Position numbers and translations under genes: made by a program. The notes under the pieces were generated by a model. The model was given only the letters and a program-made list of their open reading frames with translations. It made no database searches and was not told the origin of the DNA. This document shows, piece by piece, positions 1-9,039 of a DNA stretch of 36,940 nucleotides. Numbering within the stretch: the stretch's first letter is position 1; the number at the start of each line of letters is the position of its first letter. The stretch is from an uncultured Sutterella sp. (lineage in GTDB: Bacteria > Pseudomonadota > Gammaproteobacteria > Burkholderiales > Burkholderiaceae_F): the NCBI GenBank assembly GCA_900546995.1, contig URFF01000008.1, positions 1-36,940 of the forward strand, in the 5' to 3' direction.

Positions 1-2
1 TT

Positions 3-2669
3 ATTCGTGACTCTGGTCGCGGTGGTGCGATCAATAATTCTTGGGGTACCAACATTCGTGTTAACCACGGTAAACACTTCCCCACAGATACAATTTCTCA
101 AGCCGAATACGAGTATTTCTTATTCAAGCACAACTATGCTGATAAGTATGCTGGCACAGATCATGCAGGTAAGTCCTTTGTGGATGCCGCATACGATGCA
201 GTCAAGGGTACTAATGTCGTAATGATTTTTACGGCTGGTAACCGCGATTTCAACAATCCTTTCCATCGTCCGCTATATCCATACTTCAATCCGGATGCCG
301 AAAAGCATTGGATCAATGTTGGTGGTTTGCAAAAGGATTCTACAAAGGAAGGTAACTACAAACTTTGGGAAAATGTTAACGAAGCTGGTTTAGCTAAATA
401 TTGGACAATTGTTGCTCCGGGCTCTGTTATCTATGGTAGCGTTGTGAGCGGTGGTGAAGCTGGTTACGCTAGTTTGAGTGGTACGTCTATGTCAGCTCCG
501 CACGTTGCCGGCGCTATGGGTGTCTTAATGTCTCGTTACCAAGACATGACAGCTATTCAAGTTCGCGATGTGCTGTTCACAACGGCTAACCATTTAAATC
601 CTGATGGCTCTGTGATGACCGGTTGGGCCAACCAAGACGGTTCAATGCCTGAGGAAGGCGAACTCTCCGACCGCATGGGCTGGGGTGTCGTAGATCTTGA
701 TAAGGGTATGTATGGCCTCGGTCAATTGACTGGCAAGTTTGAATACAACCTCAATGGTTATGACGTGTGGAGTAACGACATTTCTGAAGTTGCTCTCAAT
801 CAACGTCAAGATGAAGAGCTTGCTTGGCGTGACGCAGCGCAAAAATGGCTTGACAGCGGCAAGCCTCTGACTTTGGGTGACGATTTCACTCCTGAAGAAA
901 AGAAGCTGATTGGTGATATTGCTTTGAATACCGAAGATGATATCGACGGTATGACCGAAGAACAAGAAACAATCAGTGCAGAAAACGCGATTCAATGGCG
1001 TGAAGAATACTTCCAAAAGCGCATCGATGCTATTAATGCCAAGGAAAAACAAGGCCTTTACAACGGCTCTATCCATAAGTACGGCGATGGTACGTTGGTC
1101 TTGACAGGTAAGAACACTTATGAAGGTTCTACTGTTGTTTGGGAAGGTACGATGCTCGCATTCCCGGAATCCATCGGCGTGAAAAACGAAGTGATGGTTA
1201 AAGATGGTGCCACCTTTGGTGTGTTGTCTTCATACAACGATAACTTCACGATGCAAGGCCTTTTGACGAGCGAAGCAACGGCTGAAGATACTGTTTCTGT
1301 GACGTTGGCAGCTGGCGGCCAATTGTATGCCGATGCTGGTTCTGCCGTAACGCTTAATGACGTTGTCTTCAAGGGTGATAAGAAGATTGTTGTTGGTTTG
1401 GCTGGTGCATCCGAAGAACAGTTAGCCAAGGCTTATGAAGGTGAAACTACGATTGACGGTTCTGTCACCATCGCTGGCAACGGCGACTTTGCCGGTGCAA
1501 AGGTTGTTGGTACGGAAGAAACCGACTACGCCTTCTTCGAAGTGTCTGACGAGTTGACGGTTTCTGCTGACAACAAGACGATTGGTGTTTCTGCCAAGAG
1601 CAACGGTAAGACGATTGCTGACTTTGCTACCACGAAGAACGGTGCCGCCATTGCGGCTGCGTTGGAAGCGAGCCCGGTTGACGGTTTGAAGGGTGACGTC
1701 CTCACGATGACTGGTGTTCAAGTCGAAGAAACGTTGGGTGCTTTGTCTGACGATACGTATAACGCTGCTCGTAACGCCTTCGCGATCAATAGCCTCACGG
1801 TTTCCCGCACGGTGATCGAACAAGCTCGTAGCTATGGTGAAGGCCGTGCTGCCGAGTTTGAAAATGGTCGTGGCCGTATCTGGGCCGCTGGTGTTGGTCA
1901 ATGGATGCAAGCTGACGGTGCTAACAGCAGCATGGATGTCGACTTCGGCGCCGGCTTCGTTGGTGCTGAATGGATCGCCACGGAAAACACCAAGGTTGGT
2001 GCCTACTTCGGTTATGGTACGACGAAGTATGAAGGTTCCTTCGGCAAGATCGATGGTGATGATCTCCACTACGGTATCTACGGTATGAGCGATATTGGCC
2101 CGGTCGGTTTGACCTACGGCATCTGTTACACCACGGAAGATCGTGACTCCGTTCGTACGTTTGCAGGTACGCCGAACGCTCACAGCGAAGACGCAACCGC
2201 TTTGCAAGTGTTCGCTGAAGCTGCTTACAACGACTTCTATCTCGGCAACGTGAACATCGCCCCGTACTTTGGCTATGAATGGATGCGTATTGAAACAGAT
2301 GCCTTTACGGAAACGGCCATGGGTCATGACTTCCGTATGGGTGACGTGGAAGACGATCTCCAAGTGGCCACGATCGGTGCTCGCGTGACGGCTCCGGTGA
2401 TGGTTGGCAAGATGCCTGTCGCCTTCAAGGCTGACGTTGGCTACAGCCGCTTCTTCGGTGACACGGAAAGTGTGACCTCGATGCAGTTGGGTAACGGTGG
2501 CGCAATCGCTTCGATCGAGGGTGAAGAACTCGAAGGTCAAGTGAACTTCGGTTTGGGTGTGACCGCTCAAATCGGTAAGCGTGCCACGGTTGGCATCAGC
2601 TACACGGGTGCTTACGGTAGCGACACGGATACTCATGGTATCGGTGCAGGCTTACGCGTCAACTTCTAA
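3..2669 (+). CDS. S8 (subtilisin-like) serine protease autotransporter, 5' truncated by window edge
   Basis: The frame is open from base 3, upstream of any start, so the N-terminus (signal peptide and the catalytic Asp and His blocks) lies off the left edge. What remains of the peptidase is an INNSWG block, a block ending in FTAGN that fits the oxyanion-hole Asn, and the nucleophile motif GTSMSAPHVAG with the catalytic Ser codon at 486-488. A passenger-associated repeat (GDGTLVLTGKNTYEGST) lies at about 1083-1133. The last roughly 270 residues read as a translocator beta-barrel, from about 1860 on, alternating aromatic and small residues and ending in the terminal Phe of outer-membrane proteins. 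Such proteins (SphB1/NalP-like) are secreted through their own barrel and cleave surface or host proteins; the substrate here is unknown. A terminator follows. The family call is firm; the target is not predictable. Confidence 0.9.
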   Translation: MRDSGRGGAINNSWGTNIRVNHGKHFPTDTISQAEYEYFLFKHNYADKYAGTDHAGKSFVDAAYDAVKGTNVVMIFTAGNRDFNNPFHRPLYPYFNPDAEKHWINVGGLQKDSTKEGNYKLWENVNEAGLAKYWTIVAPGSVIYGSVVSGGEAGYASLSGTSMSAPHVAGAMGVLMSRYQDMTAIQVRDVLFTTANHLNPDGSVMTGWANQDGSMPEEGELSDRMGWGVVDLDKGMYGLGQLTGKFEYNLNGYDVWSNDISEVALNQRQDEELAWRDAAQKWLDSGKPLTLGDDFTPEEKKLIGDIALNTEDDIDGMTEEQETISAENAIQWREEYFQKRIDAINAKEKQGLYNGSIHKYGDGTLVLTGKNTYEGSTVVWEGTMLAFPESIGVKNEVMVKDGATFGVLSSYNDNFTMQGLLTSEATAEDTVSVTLAAGGQLYADAGSAVTLNDVVFKGDKKIVVGLAGASEEQLAKAYEGETTIDGSVTIAGNGDFAGAKVVGTEETDYAFFEVSDELTVSADNKTIGVSAKSNGKTIADFATTKNGAAIAAALEASPVDGLKGDVLTMTGVQVEETLGALSDDTYNAARNAFAINSLTVSRTVIEQARSYGEGRAAEFENGRGRIWAAGVGQWMQADGANSSMDVDFGAGFVGAEWIATENTKVGAYFGYGTTKYEGSFGKIDGDDLHYGIYGMSDIGPVGLTYGICYTTEDRDSVRTFAGTPNAHSEDATALQVFAEAAYNDFYLGNVNIAPYFGYEWMRIETDAFTETAMGHDFRMGDVEDDLQVATIGARVTAPVMVGKMPVAFKADVGYSRFFGDTESVTSMQLGNGGAIASIEGEELEGQVNFGLGVTAQIGKRATVGISYTGAYGSDTDTHGIGAGLRVNF

Positions 2670-2734
2670 TTGATGCGATAAAAACAGCAGAGGGGTGAAA
2701 GCCCCCTCATTTCCTCTACTTCGAAATGAAGTTT

Positions 2735-2765
2735 CCCCGAGACCAATCCTCTCGGGGGCTTTTTA
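2735..2765 (+). terminator. Intrinsic terminator of the autotransporter gene
   Basis: A perfect 8-bp stem (CCCCGAGA at 2735-2742 pairing with TCTCGGGG at 2750-2757) with a 7-nt loop is followed by GGGCTTTTT. It lies 66 bases after the autotransporter stop codon and points with that gene. Confidence 0.85.
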
Positions 2766-2836
2766 GTGGAGTTAAGCATTCCCAAAATAACATGACGGGA
2801 TCGAGCGTTCCCGTGTGCTTCTGAGGGGGAGCTTTG

Positions 2837-2873
2837 GCCCTAGGCAAGTGGCTTTGTCTGGGGCTTTTCTTTT
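2837..2873 (+). terminator. Possible second terminator in the gap before the Na/Pi gene
   Basis: GCCCTAG (2837-2843) can pair with CTGGGGC (2858-2864) with one G-U pair, followed by TTTTCTTTT. A separate small inverted repeat (ACGGGA 2795-2800 with TCCCGT 2809-2814) lies just upstream. Either this is a backup terminator or the two hairpins belong to a short transcript; no clear promoter was seen. Apart from these hairpins and the first terminator, the 250-base gap 2670-2919 shows nothing. Confidence 0.4.
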
Positions 2874-2919
2874 GGATACTGCGTTAATAAACGCTAACGG
2901 GTAGTCCTGAAAATCAAGT

Positions 2920-4557
2920 TCAAATCTTTTCCAATTGTACGGCCAACTGTTCTGACGTCACCGCAGCAATCATCATGGATCCAAAGCGATTAAAAAGCGT
3001 TTGTAATTCCAGGTGAAGGGCGCTCGTTTCAACGGCAGTGGGTAACCCTTTAGCCACTCTTTCCATATGTAAGCGAGTGAGTTCAAACCCTTCGTTCATC
3101 AGTAACTGCCGTTCAATCATCAACGTTTCGTGCGTTTTAAGACGCAGTGCGTCACTGTCGGTCGCTAAGATCGTTCGAATATTGTTCAAACTCACATCAA
3201 TTCGATGATGGTAATGAAGAAGCTCTTCTAACCCTTGGGCGGAAAACTCCCGATTCTTTGAACACTTTTCCCGATCAATCACTTCGATAATGTGTTCGAC
3301 AAATAACGCGCCGTCACGCGTTGCGGCATTGATAGTTTTTTCGTTTTGCCACAAAAGTGCATCATCGTCTGTCAGTGGTTCTCGAGCCACTCGTTCTAGA
3401 AACTGTGTTAATTCAAAACTCACCGTACAAATACTTTCCCTGCGATCGCGTAACACCATGATGTCACCGGGATTCGGATTGGCTTTCAATAACCAAGGAA
3501 GGGTTTCCCAATAGTTTCGTAGGTTTTCAAGGTTTTTCACCATTTCCTTTCGGGCCACACGGAAAGACACCCCCGGAGAAACAAAATTTTCCTGTGCGAA
3601 AAGTTCTTGATGACTGATGGGGAGTGTGGTCTCTTTCTGCGTGGGTAAAAGCCTTTCTGACCAATGAGCAAAAAACGAAATAAACGCCAAACCGATGAGG
3701 CCGCTTAAGGCATTAAAACTCAGATGGAAAAAGACAATACTGTCGACGTTAACGAAGTAATTTCGGATGGGTTCTGCCATTAAAGCAATCGCCATCGCGG
3801 AAATGGAAAAGACTCGGTAAAACGCACAGCCTGTCGGTCCTCGACGTCCCGTACGGCTGGATGGCAGTGTGGTGAGAATCGATAAAAGGGTGCTGCCCGC
3901 ATTTGCTCCCAGTACGACCCAAAAGCCACTTGTGATCGACAGTACATCAGCTGATACAAGGCTCGCGCAAACAATCACGGCCGCAAGACTTGAAAGACTC
4001 GCTAGCGCTAAAAGAGCGCCGCCAGCAAAACACAAAAGGGGATACAACGCCAAGATTTCAAAGTAAGGAAGAACGTCTTCGGCGGTTCTCAAAGGGCCGG
4101 TTGCCGCCACAATTTGACCGATCGCGACCATGATAAAACCAAGCCCCAAAAGAATTCTGCCAAACTGCCCCTCTCGGGTTTGCGGTTTTTTGAAAAAGAA
4201 AATGATAACGCCCGCGGCAATAAATAGCGGTGCGAACGCTTCAAAGTTAAGACTTAAAACACAGGCGACAAAGGCGCTTCCTAATTCAGCGCCAAGAATT
4301 GTGCTGATGGCAATGGCGGTGCTGACCACATTTTCGGCTTGAAGACCGGCGACAAGGAGGCCTGCCGCCGTTGAGCTTTGCAGTAAAGTCGATAGTCCGA
4401 ATCCCGCAGCAAATCCATTGAGACGGTTGTGAAGCGCCCGGGCGAGTCCCTTTTGGAGTGCCACACCAAAGGTGCGCAACATGCCGGTTTTAACCATGTA
4501 AACGCCCCAAAAAAGAAGGGCAATACCGCCAATCAAGCTCACCAATGATTTCACCAT
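2920..4557 (-). CDS. Na/phosphate cotransporter family protein with PhoU-like C-terminal domain
   Basis: An inner-membrane protein of the NptA/YjbB type, expected to move phosphate with sodium. Two Na/Pi_cotrans repeats are visible: the first carries the signature LLQSSTAAG, the second the related block VLGANAGST. A hydrophilic helical C-terminal third (about 200 residues) resembles PhoU. I chose the ATG at 4557 (545 aa) because AGGAG sits 6 bases upstream and the protein then starts directly with the first membrane helix, as in E. coli YjbB. An in-frame ATG at 4644 would add a charged 29-residue leader and also has a purine-rich AGGA upstream, so the longer form is not excluded. The gene is divergent from miaB. 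Direction of phosphate transport cannot be read from the sequence. Confidence 0.87.
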   Translation of the reverse strand: MVKSLVSLIGGIALLFWGVYMVKTGMLRTFGVALQKGLARALHNRLNGFAAGFGLSTLLQSSTAAGLLVAGLQAENVVSTAIAISTILGAELGSAFVACVLSLNFEAFAPLFIAAGVIIFFFKKPQTREGQFGRILLGLGFIMVAIGQIVAATGPLRTAEDVLPYFEILALYPLLCFAGGALLALASLSSLAAVIVCASLVSADVLSITSGFWVVLGANAGSTLLSILTTLPSSRTGRRGPTGCAFYRVFSISAMAIALMAEPIRNYFVNVDSIVFFHLSFNALSGLIGLAFISFFAHWSERLLPTQKETTLPISHQELFAQENFVSPGVSFRVARKEMVKNLENLRNYWETLPWLLKANPNPGDIMVLRDRRESICTVSFELTQFLERVAREPLTDDDALLWQNEKTINAATRDGALFVEHIIEVIDREKCSKNREFSAQGLEELLHYHHRIDVSLNNIRTILATDSDALRLKTHETLMIERQLLMNEGFELTRLHMERVAKGLPTAVETSALHLELQTLFNRFGSMMIAAVTSEQLAVQLEKI

Positions 4558-4678
4558 GCCGCTCTCCTTTTTCTCTATCTTAACGCTATTGACTTTTCGT
4601 GCCGCTTTTTTGCTATGAACGGGCGCTTCTCTGTTAAAACCCATGTATACTTCCTAACCTTGTATATTTTTTAACCAA

Positions 4679-4704
4679 GCTTTTGATTTTTCAATAACAA
4701 AAGC
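4679..4704. repeat. Inverted repeat in the Na/Pi gene - miaB divergent region
   Basis: GCTTTTG (4679-4685) and CAAAAGC (4698-4704) form a 7-bp inverted repeat with a 12-base A/T spacer, 24 bases before the miaB start. It could be a regulatory site or a weak hairpin. No T-run makes it a convincing terminator. Confidence 0.3.
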
Positions 4705-4728
4705 GATTTTGTGCATCGGATATAAACC

Positions 4729-6063
4729 GTGACCGCGAAAAAACTGTACCTTCGCAGCTTCGGCTGCCAAATGAATGATTACGACTCGGAAAAGATCGCC
4801 GATCTTTTAGCCCAAAACGGCTACGAGCGAACCGAGGATGTCCACGAGGCCGATCTCGTGGTGTTTAATACCTGCTCCATTCGGGAAAAAGCTCAAGAGA
4901 AAGTCTTTTCCGACTTGGGACGCGTGCGCGAAGCCAAAAAAGAAGCCGGCAAAGACGATATGGTGATTGCCGTGGGCGGCTGTGTGGCTAGCCAAGAAGG
5001 CAAAAAGATTCTCACCCGTGCGCCTTATGTGAATATCGTTTTCGGTCCGCAAACGCTTCATCGTTTGCCTCAGATGATCGCCAAGCACGAGGAAACCCAT
5101 AAGCCGCAAGTCGATATCACATTCCCGGAAATTGAAAAGTTTGACTATTTGGCTGAACCTCATGCGCGTGGCGCCTGCGCTTTTGTTTCCATCATGGAAG
5201 GCTGCAGCAAGTATTGCTCATATTGCGTGGTGCCCTATACGCGTGGTGAAGAAATCTCTCGCCCCTTGGTGGATGTGCTGTTAGAAGTCGCCAAGCTTGC
5301 CGCTCAAGGCGTTAAAGAAGTGACGCTTTTGGGACAAAATGTGAACGCCTATCGCGGAAAAACCCCTGATGGCGAAATTGCGGACTTCGCAACCCTTTTG
5401 GAATACGTCGCGGAAATCGATGGCATTGAGCGTATTCGCTACACGACCTCACACCCGAAAGAATTCACGCAGCGTCTTATTGATGCCTACGGTAAGATCG
5501 ACAAGCTCGTCAATCACGTTCACTTGCCGGTGCAGTCAGGCTCTGACCGGATCTTGGCAGCCATGAAGCGCGGCTATACCGCTTTGGAATACAAATCCAT
5601 TATCCGTCGCCTTAAAGCCATTCGACCGGATATTTCGATTGCAACCGACATCATTGTGGGTTTCCCCGGTGAGACGGAAGACGATTTCCAAGCAACGCTC
5701 AAACTCATGGATGATGTGGGCTTTGATGCGAGTTTCTCCTTTGTTTACAGTCGTCGACCGGGTACGCCTGCGGCGTATTTACCCGACGATACACCGCAAG
5801 AGGTGAAATTAAAGCGCTTGCAGTTACTGCAAGCCAAAAACGAAGCAAAAGCCACCGAAATTTCCCGTGCGATGTTGGGGACTGAACAACGCGTGCTCGT
5901 TATTGGTCGAGCCCGTCGCGGTGAGGGACTTTTGTCGGCTCGAACTGATAATAACCGGATTGTGAATTTCCCCGGTGATGAACGCTTGATTGATCAGATG
6001 GTGACCGTTAAGATCACAGAGGTATTCCCGCACACGTTGGGTGGGGAACTCATTGCGGACTAA
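4729..6063 (+). CDS. miaB: tRNA-2-methylthio-N6-dimethylallyladenosine synthase MiaB
   Basis: A radical-SAM methylthiotransferase that converts i6A37 to ms2i6A37 in tRNAs reading UNN codons. The N-terminal UPF0004 domain has its three cluster cysteines, C13 (FGCQMN), C49 (NTCSIREKA) and C85 (GGCVAS). The radical-SAM motif CxxxCxxC is C159-C163-C166, and a TRAM domain closes the protein. At 444 aa it is the usual length. Translation starts at GTG 4729; an in-frame TAA at 4723 rules out anything longer, and the ribosome site is weak. The stop codon directly abuts the phoH ATG, so the genes are surely one operon. Confidence 0.97.
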   Translation: MTAKKLYLRSFGCQMNDYDSEKIADLLAQNGYERTEDVHEADLVVFNTCSIREKAQEKVFSDLGRVREAKKEAGKDDMVIAVGGCVASQEGKKILTRAPYVNIVFGPQTLHRLPQMIAKHEETHKPQVDITFPEIEKFDYLAEPHARGACAFVSIMEGCSKYCSYCVVPYTRGEEISRPLVDVLLEVAKLAAQGVKEVTLLGQNVNAYRGKTPDGEIADFATLLEYVAEIDGIERIRYTTSHPKEFTQRLIDAYGKIDKLVNHVHLPVQSGSDRILAAMKRGYTALEYKSIIRRLKAIRPDISIATDIIVGFPGETEDDFQATLKLMDDVGFDASFSFVYSRRPGTPAAYLPDDTPQEVKLKRLQLLQAKNEAKATEISRAMLGTEQRVLVIGRARRGEGLLSARTDNNRIVNFPGDERLIDQMVTVKITEVFPHTLGGELIAD

Positions 6064-7071
6064 ATGCTCATGGCTAGTGAAGAAAAAAATTTAGCGCTGA
6101 ATTTGGATTTGGATAACAGTGCGCTGGCCTCATTGGTCGGACCGATGGATGCCAATTTACGTCAGATTGAAACCATTTTGGATGTTTCGATTTCCCGGCG
6201 CGGTACGCAATTTCGAATTGCAGGTCCTGTGAATGAAGCCCGAGAAGCGTTAAATGCGTTAGAAACGTTAGCGGCATCAGTCACACAAAGCGGCAAAGAA
6301 CTCACCACCGACGATGTTCAGCTCTTTTTTGTGGGTGAGGCGGCTAAAAAGCAAGACGGAGAGTCGGTCGCCACACCCGTGCTTCACACCAAGCGGCGTG
6401 AGCTTCAGGGGCGAACTCCGCGACAAAATGATTACATCCAAGCGATTTTGGATAACGATATTGCTTTTGGCATTGGGCCAGCCGGTACCGGTAAGACCTA
6501 CTTAGCCGTGGCAGCCGCCGTGGATGCCTACGAGCGAGATCGGGTTGAGCGCATCATTTTGACGCGTCCGGCGGTTGAAGCCGGTGAACGTTTGGGCTTT
6601 TTGCCGGGCGATTTGTCTCAAAAGGTTGATCCGTATTTGCGCCCGCTTTACGATGCGCTTTTTGATCTCTTAGGCTTTGATAAGACGCAACGGCTGCTAG
6701 AGCGTCAAACGATTGAAATCGCTCCTTTAGCCTACATGCGCGGCCGAACGCTTAATAATGCCTTTGTCATTTTGGATGAAGCACAAAATACGACGCCCGA
6801 GCAAATGAAGATGTTTTTAACGCGTATCGGCTTTGGTTCCAAAGCGGTGATCACAGGCGACGTCACACAAATTGACTTGCCGCGTGGGACTCGTTCGGGG
6901 TTGGTGGAAGCACAAAATGTGTTGGCTGGCGTTCGCGGTATTGCGATGACCTACTTCACCGCAGCTGACGTCGTGCGTCACCCGCTCGTCGCCCGCATCG
7001 TTGAGGCTTACGCAAAGGCCGATGAAAAGCGTCATCAAGAACAAAAGATCCGTCAAACGGAGAGGAATTAA
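6064..7071 (+). CDS. phoH: PhoH-like ATPase (YbeZ)
   Basis: A cytoplasmic P-loop ATPase of the PhoH/YbeZ family, thought to work with YbeY in rRNA/RNA metabolism. Walker A GPAGTGKT is at residues 138-145 and Walker B ILDEAQN around D238-E239. The N-terminal part (about residues 15-90) resembles the nucleic-acid-binding KH-like region of the family. The length of 335 aa is normal. Start is ATG 6064 directly after the miaB TAA; a second ATG at 6070 is an alternative. The ybeY start follows 2 bases after the stop codon. Confidence 0.95.
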   Translation: MLMASEEKNLALNLDLDNSALASLVGPMDANLRQIETILDVSISRRGTQFRIAGPVNEAREALNALETLAASVTQSGKELTTDDVQLFFVGEAAKKQDGESVATPVLHTKRRELQGRTPRQNDYIQAILDNDIAFGIGPAGTGKTYLAVAAAVDAYERDRVERIILTRPAVEAGERLGFLPGDLSQKVDPYLRPLYDALFDLLGFDKTQRLLERQTIEIAPLAYMRGRTLNNAFVILDEAQNTTPEQMKMFLTRIGFGSKAVITGDVTQIDLPRGTRSGLVEAQNVLAGVRGIAMTYFTAADVVRHPLVARIVEAYAKADEKRHQEQKIRQTERN

Positions 7072-7073
7072 TC

Positions 7074-7523
7074 ATGCCCAAATTAAAAGCTCATTTCGTT
7101 AAGCACGGAAAGTTTGAACTGCCGCGCAAAAAGACCATGAAAAAATGGATGAAGGCGGCGATTGAGCGAGATACGGAATTAAATATTGTGTTCGTGGATG
7201 CCGAAGAAGGTGAGGCGATGAATAGCCAATATCGGCATAAACATTACGCAACCAATGTACTGACCTTTGACTACCAACACGAACCGGTGGCAATTGCCGA
7301 TTTGATTGTTTGTGTGCCGGTGCTCATTCGTGAAGCCGGTGAACAAAATAAGTCTTTTGAGGAACATCTGGCGCACTTATTGATTCATGGCACTCTTCAT
7401 GCCCATGGTTATGATCACATGAATGATGAAGAAGCCGACGTGATGGAAGATAAGGAAATTGCTGCGTTGGTGCGTTTGGGTTTTGCTAACCCCTACGAAG
7501 ACCGCATTCTTTTAAAAGCTTAA
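7074..7523 (+). CDS. ybeY: Endoribonuclease YbeY (rRNA maturation factor)
   Basis: A zinc-dependent single-strand endoribonuclease needed for 16S rRNA 3'-end maturation and late 70S quality control. The zinc motif H-x3-H-x5-H is H105, H109 and H115 in HGTLHAHGYDH. The 149-aa length fits. AGAGGAATTAATC precedes the ATG. In related bacteria corC and lnt follow at once; here the operon is interrupted by about 2.2 kb of accessory DNA. Confidence 0.96.
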   Translation: MPKLKAHFVKHGKFELPRKKTMKKWMKAAIERDTELNIVFVDAEEGEAMNSQYRHKHYATNVLTFDYQHEPVAIADLIVCVPVLIREAGEQNKSFEEHLAHLLIHGTLHAHGYDHMNDEEADVMEDKEIAALVRLGFANPYEDRILLKA

Positions 7524-7529
7524 TGATTG

Positions 7530-7560
7530 TTTTGACCTCGTGCTTTTTGCCAGGTCAAAA
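7530..7560. repeat. Inverted repeat after ybeY, at the left edge of the accessory islet
   Basis: TTTTGACCT (7530-7538... with its first base at 7530) and AGGTCAAAA (7552-7560) form a 9-bp stem with a 13-base loop. The following bases (TCTTCAAAAC) are only weakly T-rich, so it is a poor intrinsic terminator. It may still reduce read-through from ybeY. Confidence 0.35.
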
Positions 7561-7598
7561 TCTTCAAAACATATCCTCCAACTTTTCGTGACAAAGAA

Positions 7599-7640
7599 TT
7601 GACAATAAATCTTAACGGCGTTAAGCTTAACGGCGTTAAG
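7599..7640 (+). promoter_or_regulatory. Promoter with two tandem 15-bp palindromic operators before the ATPase gene
   Basis: A perfect -35 hexamer TTGACA lies at 7599-7604. It is followed at once by two identical, directly adjacent copies of CTTAACGGCGTTAAG (7611-7625 and 7626-7640), each a perfect palindrome around one central base. At a 17-base spacing the -10 position (about 7622-7627, TAAGCT, a poor match) falls on the junction of the two copies. This is the geometry of a repressor operator covering a promoter. The regulator is unknown; the ATPase itself has no recognisable HTH. Confidence 0.6.
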
Positions 7641-7656
7641 ATTTAGGGTAATTCTC

Positions 7657-9006
7657 ATGAAATTTTTTGGCAGGCAAGAAGAAATTCAAACACTACGGCG
7701 CCAGTTGGAGCTCTGCGAAAAAAGGCATTGCGCTCGCATGGTGGTGGTGACCGGTCGAAGAAGAATTGGAAAAACAACACTCATTTTGAAAGCTCTACAG
7801 GGTAGAGATTGCCCCTTTGTGTACTGCTTTGTTCCGCGCGTGACATCTGAGCGGGAATTGGCTGTGCAGATCATCTCTATGCTTTCCGAGCAGCTTGAAA
7901 TTCGTTTCCCTCCCACACTGACTCGTTTGTCTGAAACGATTAACTATGTCCTTGAACTATCAAAAAAACAAGCTTTAGTTTTGGTTATTGACGAGTGTCA
8001 GGACATTGATAGCTTTGCGCCGGCCTTTTGGTCAGAATTACAGAAAGTTTGGGACTTGGGAAAAAACGATGCCAAATTACTTCTTGTGATGAGCGGCTCG
8101 CTTCAATCAAGTCTTGAGCGGATCTTCGGCGACAAAAGCGAGCCTTTATATGGACGCTGTGATGTGCTAATGACTGTGCCTGCCTTTTCGTGCGCAACTC
8201 TGCAAGAGATTTTTACTTTAGAAGGTGCAGGCGCCAGACCAGCAGACTTTCTTACTCTCTATGCTCTCACGGGTGGGGTGGCTCGTTATGTTGAGTATTT
8301 TGTTGATAACGAAGCGATGACTCGCGAAGCCATGCTGCGGCAAATTTTTTCTAACGATGGGAGCTGGTTTCGATCTGAAGGCAATTTAATGCTTGCTAAT
8401 GAATTTCGACTGTCTTCTCCCATCTATCTTGAAATTTTGCAGAAAATCGCTGCTGGTTCGACGAAACGTTCTGAAATACAGGACAACATTAGCCAAGATG
8501 TTTCAGCCTATATCAAAAGGCTTGAGGAGCTCTTTGGCATTGTTTCCCGTGTAAGTCCTCTTCTGAGAGAGAATAAAGTTCGGCAAATGCGCTATCGCAT
8601 TGCAGATCCTTATTTCCGGTTTTGGCTACAGTTTATTTCTCCTGTGCACATGCAGGCATTAGCCGAAGCTGGTATGTGGACGCGGATGATTCAATTGGTT
8701 GAAAAAGCACTCCCAACATTTTTAGGACGTAGCCTTGAGCAATGGTTCGTCCGTCAAACACTCGAAACTGGTCAATGGGATCTAGTGGGCGGTTGGTGGG
8801 ACCGTAAGGGACAAAATGAAATTGACTTAGTGGCAATCAATCAAGAAACCCGAAAAATTCTGATTGGTGAGGTAAAAACTAATCCAAAGAAGTTCCAAGA
8901 GGAAATGTTACGTCAAAAGGCACAAGTCTTTCTCAATGAACTAAAGTTACAGAATTATGAGGTTGAACTTCGAGGATTATCCGTTGAAGATATGCTCAAT
9001 AAATAG
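7657..9006 (+). CDS. AAA ATPase with C-terminal DUF234-like nuclease domain
   Basis: This resembles the archaeal-type ATPase family (AAA domain plus DUF234). Walker A GRRRIGKTT is at residues 33-41, and Walker B LVIDECQD is at about 108-114. The middle region (about 260-330) looks like a winged-helix segment. The C-terminal domain carries a PD-(D/E)xK-like set, D390 (EIDLV) followed by E405 and K407 (GEVK), so the nuclease site appears intact. The biological role of the family is not settled; a mobile-element or defence-linked role is plausible but inferred. Base composition is more AT-rich than the flanking operon, which fits horizontal arrival. It is read from its own operator-covered promoter. 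Confidence 0.85.
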   Translation: MKFFGRQEEIQTLRRQLELCEKRHCARMVVVTGRRRIGKTTLILKALQGRDCPFVYCFVPRVTSERELAVQIISMLSEQLEIRFPPTLTRLSETINYVLELSKKQALVLVIDECQDIDSFAPAFWSELQKVWDLGKNDAKLLLVMSGSLQSSLERIFGDKSEPLYGRCDVLMTVPAFSCATLQEIFTLEGAGARPADFLTLYALTGGVARYVEYFVDNEAMTREAMLRQIFSNDGSWFRSEGNLMLANEFRLSSPIYLEILQKIAAGSTKRSEIQDNISQDVSAYIKRLEELFGIVSRVSPLLRENKVRQMRYRIADPYFRFWLQFISPVHMQALAEAGMWTRMIQLVEKALPTFLGRSLEQWFVRQTLETGQWDLVGGWWDRKGQNEIDLVAINQETRKILIGEVKTNPKKFQEEMLRQKAQVFLNELKLQNYEVELRGLSVEDMLNK

Positions 9007-9039
9007 AAAATTTTCCTCGTTTTGCTTGAATTTCTTTGT

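Noticed and set aside
1422..2636. Long minus-strand open frame (404 codons) opposite the autotransporter barrel
   Set aside because: It mirrors the codon pattern of the real plus-strand gene, has no ribosome site or family motif, and lies wholly within a clear coding region.
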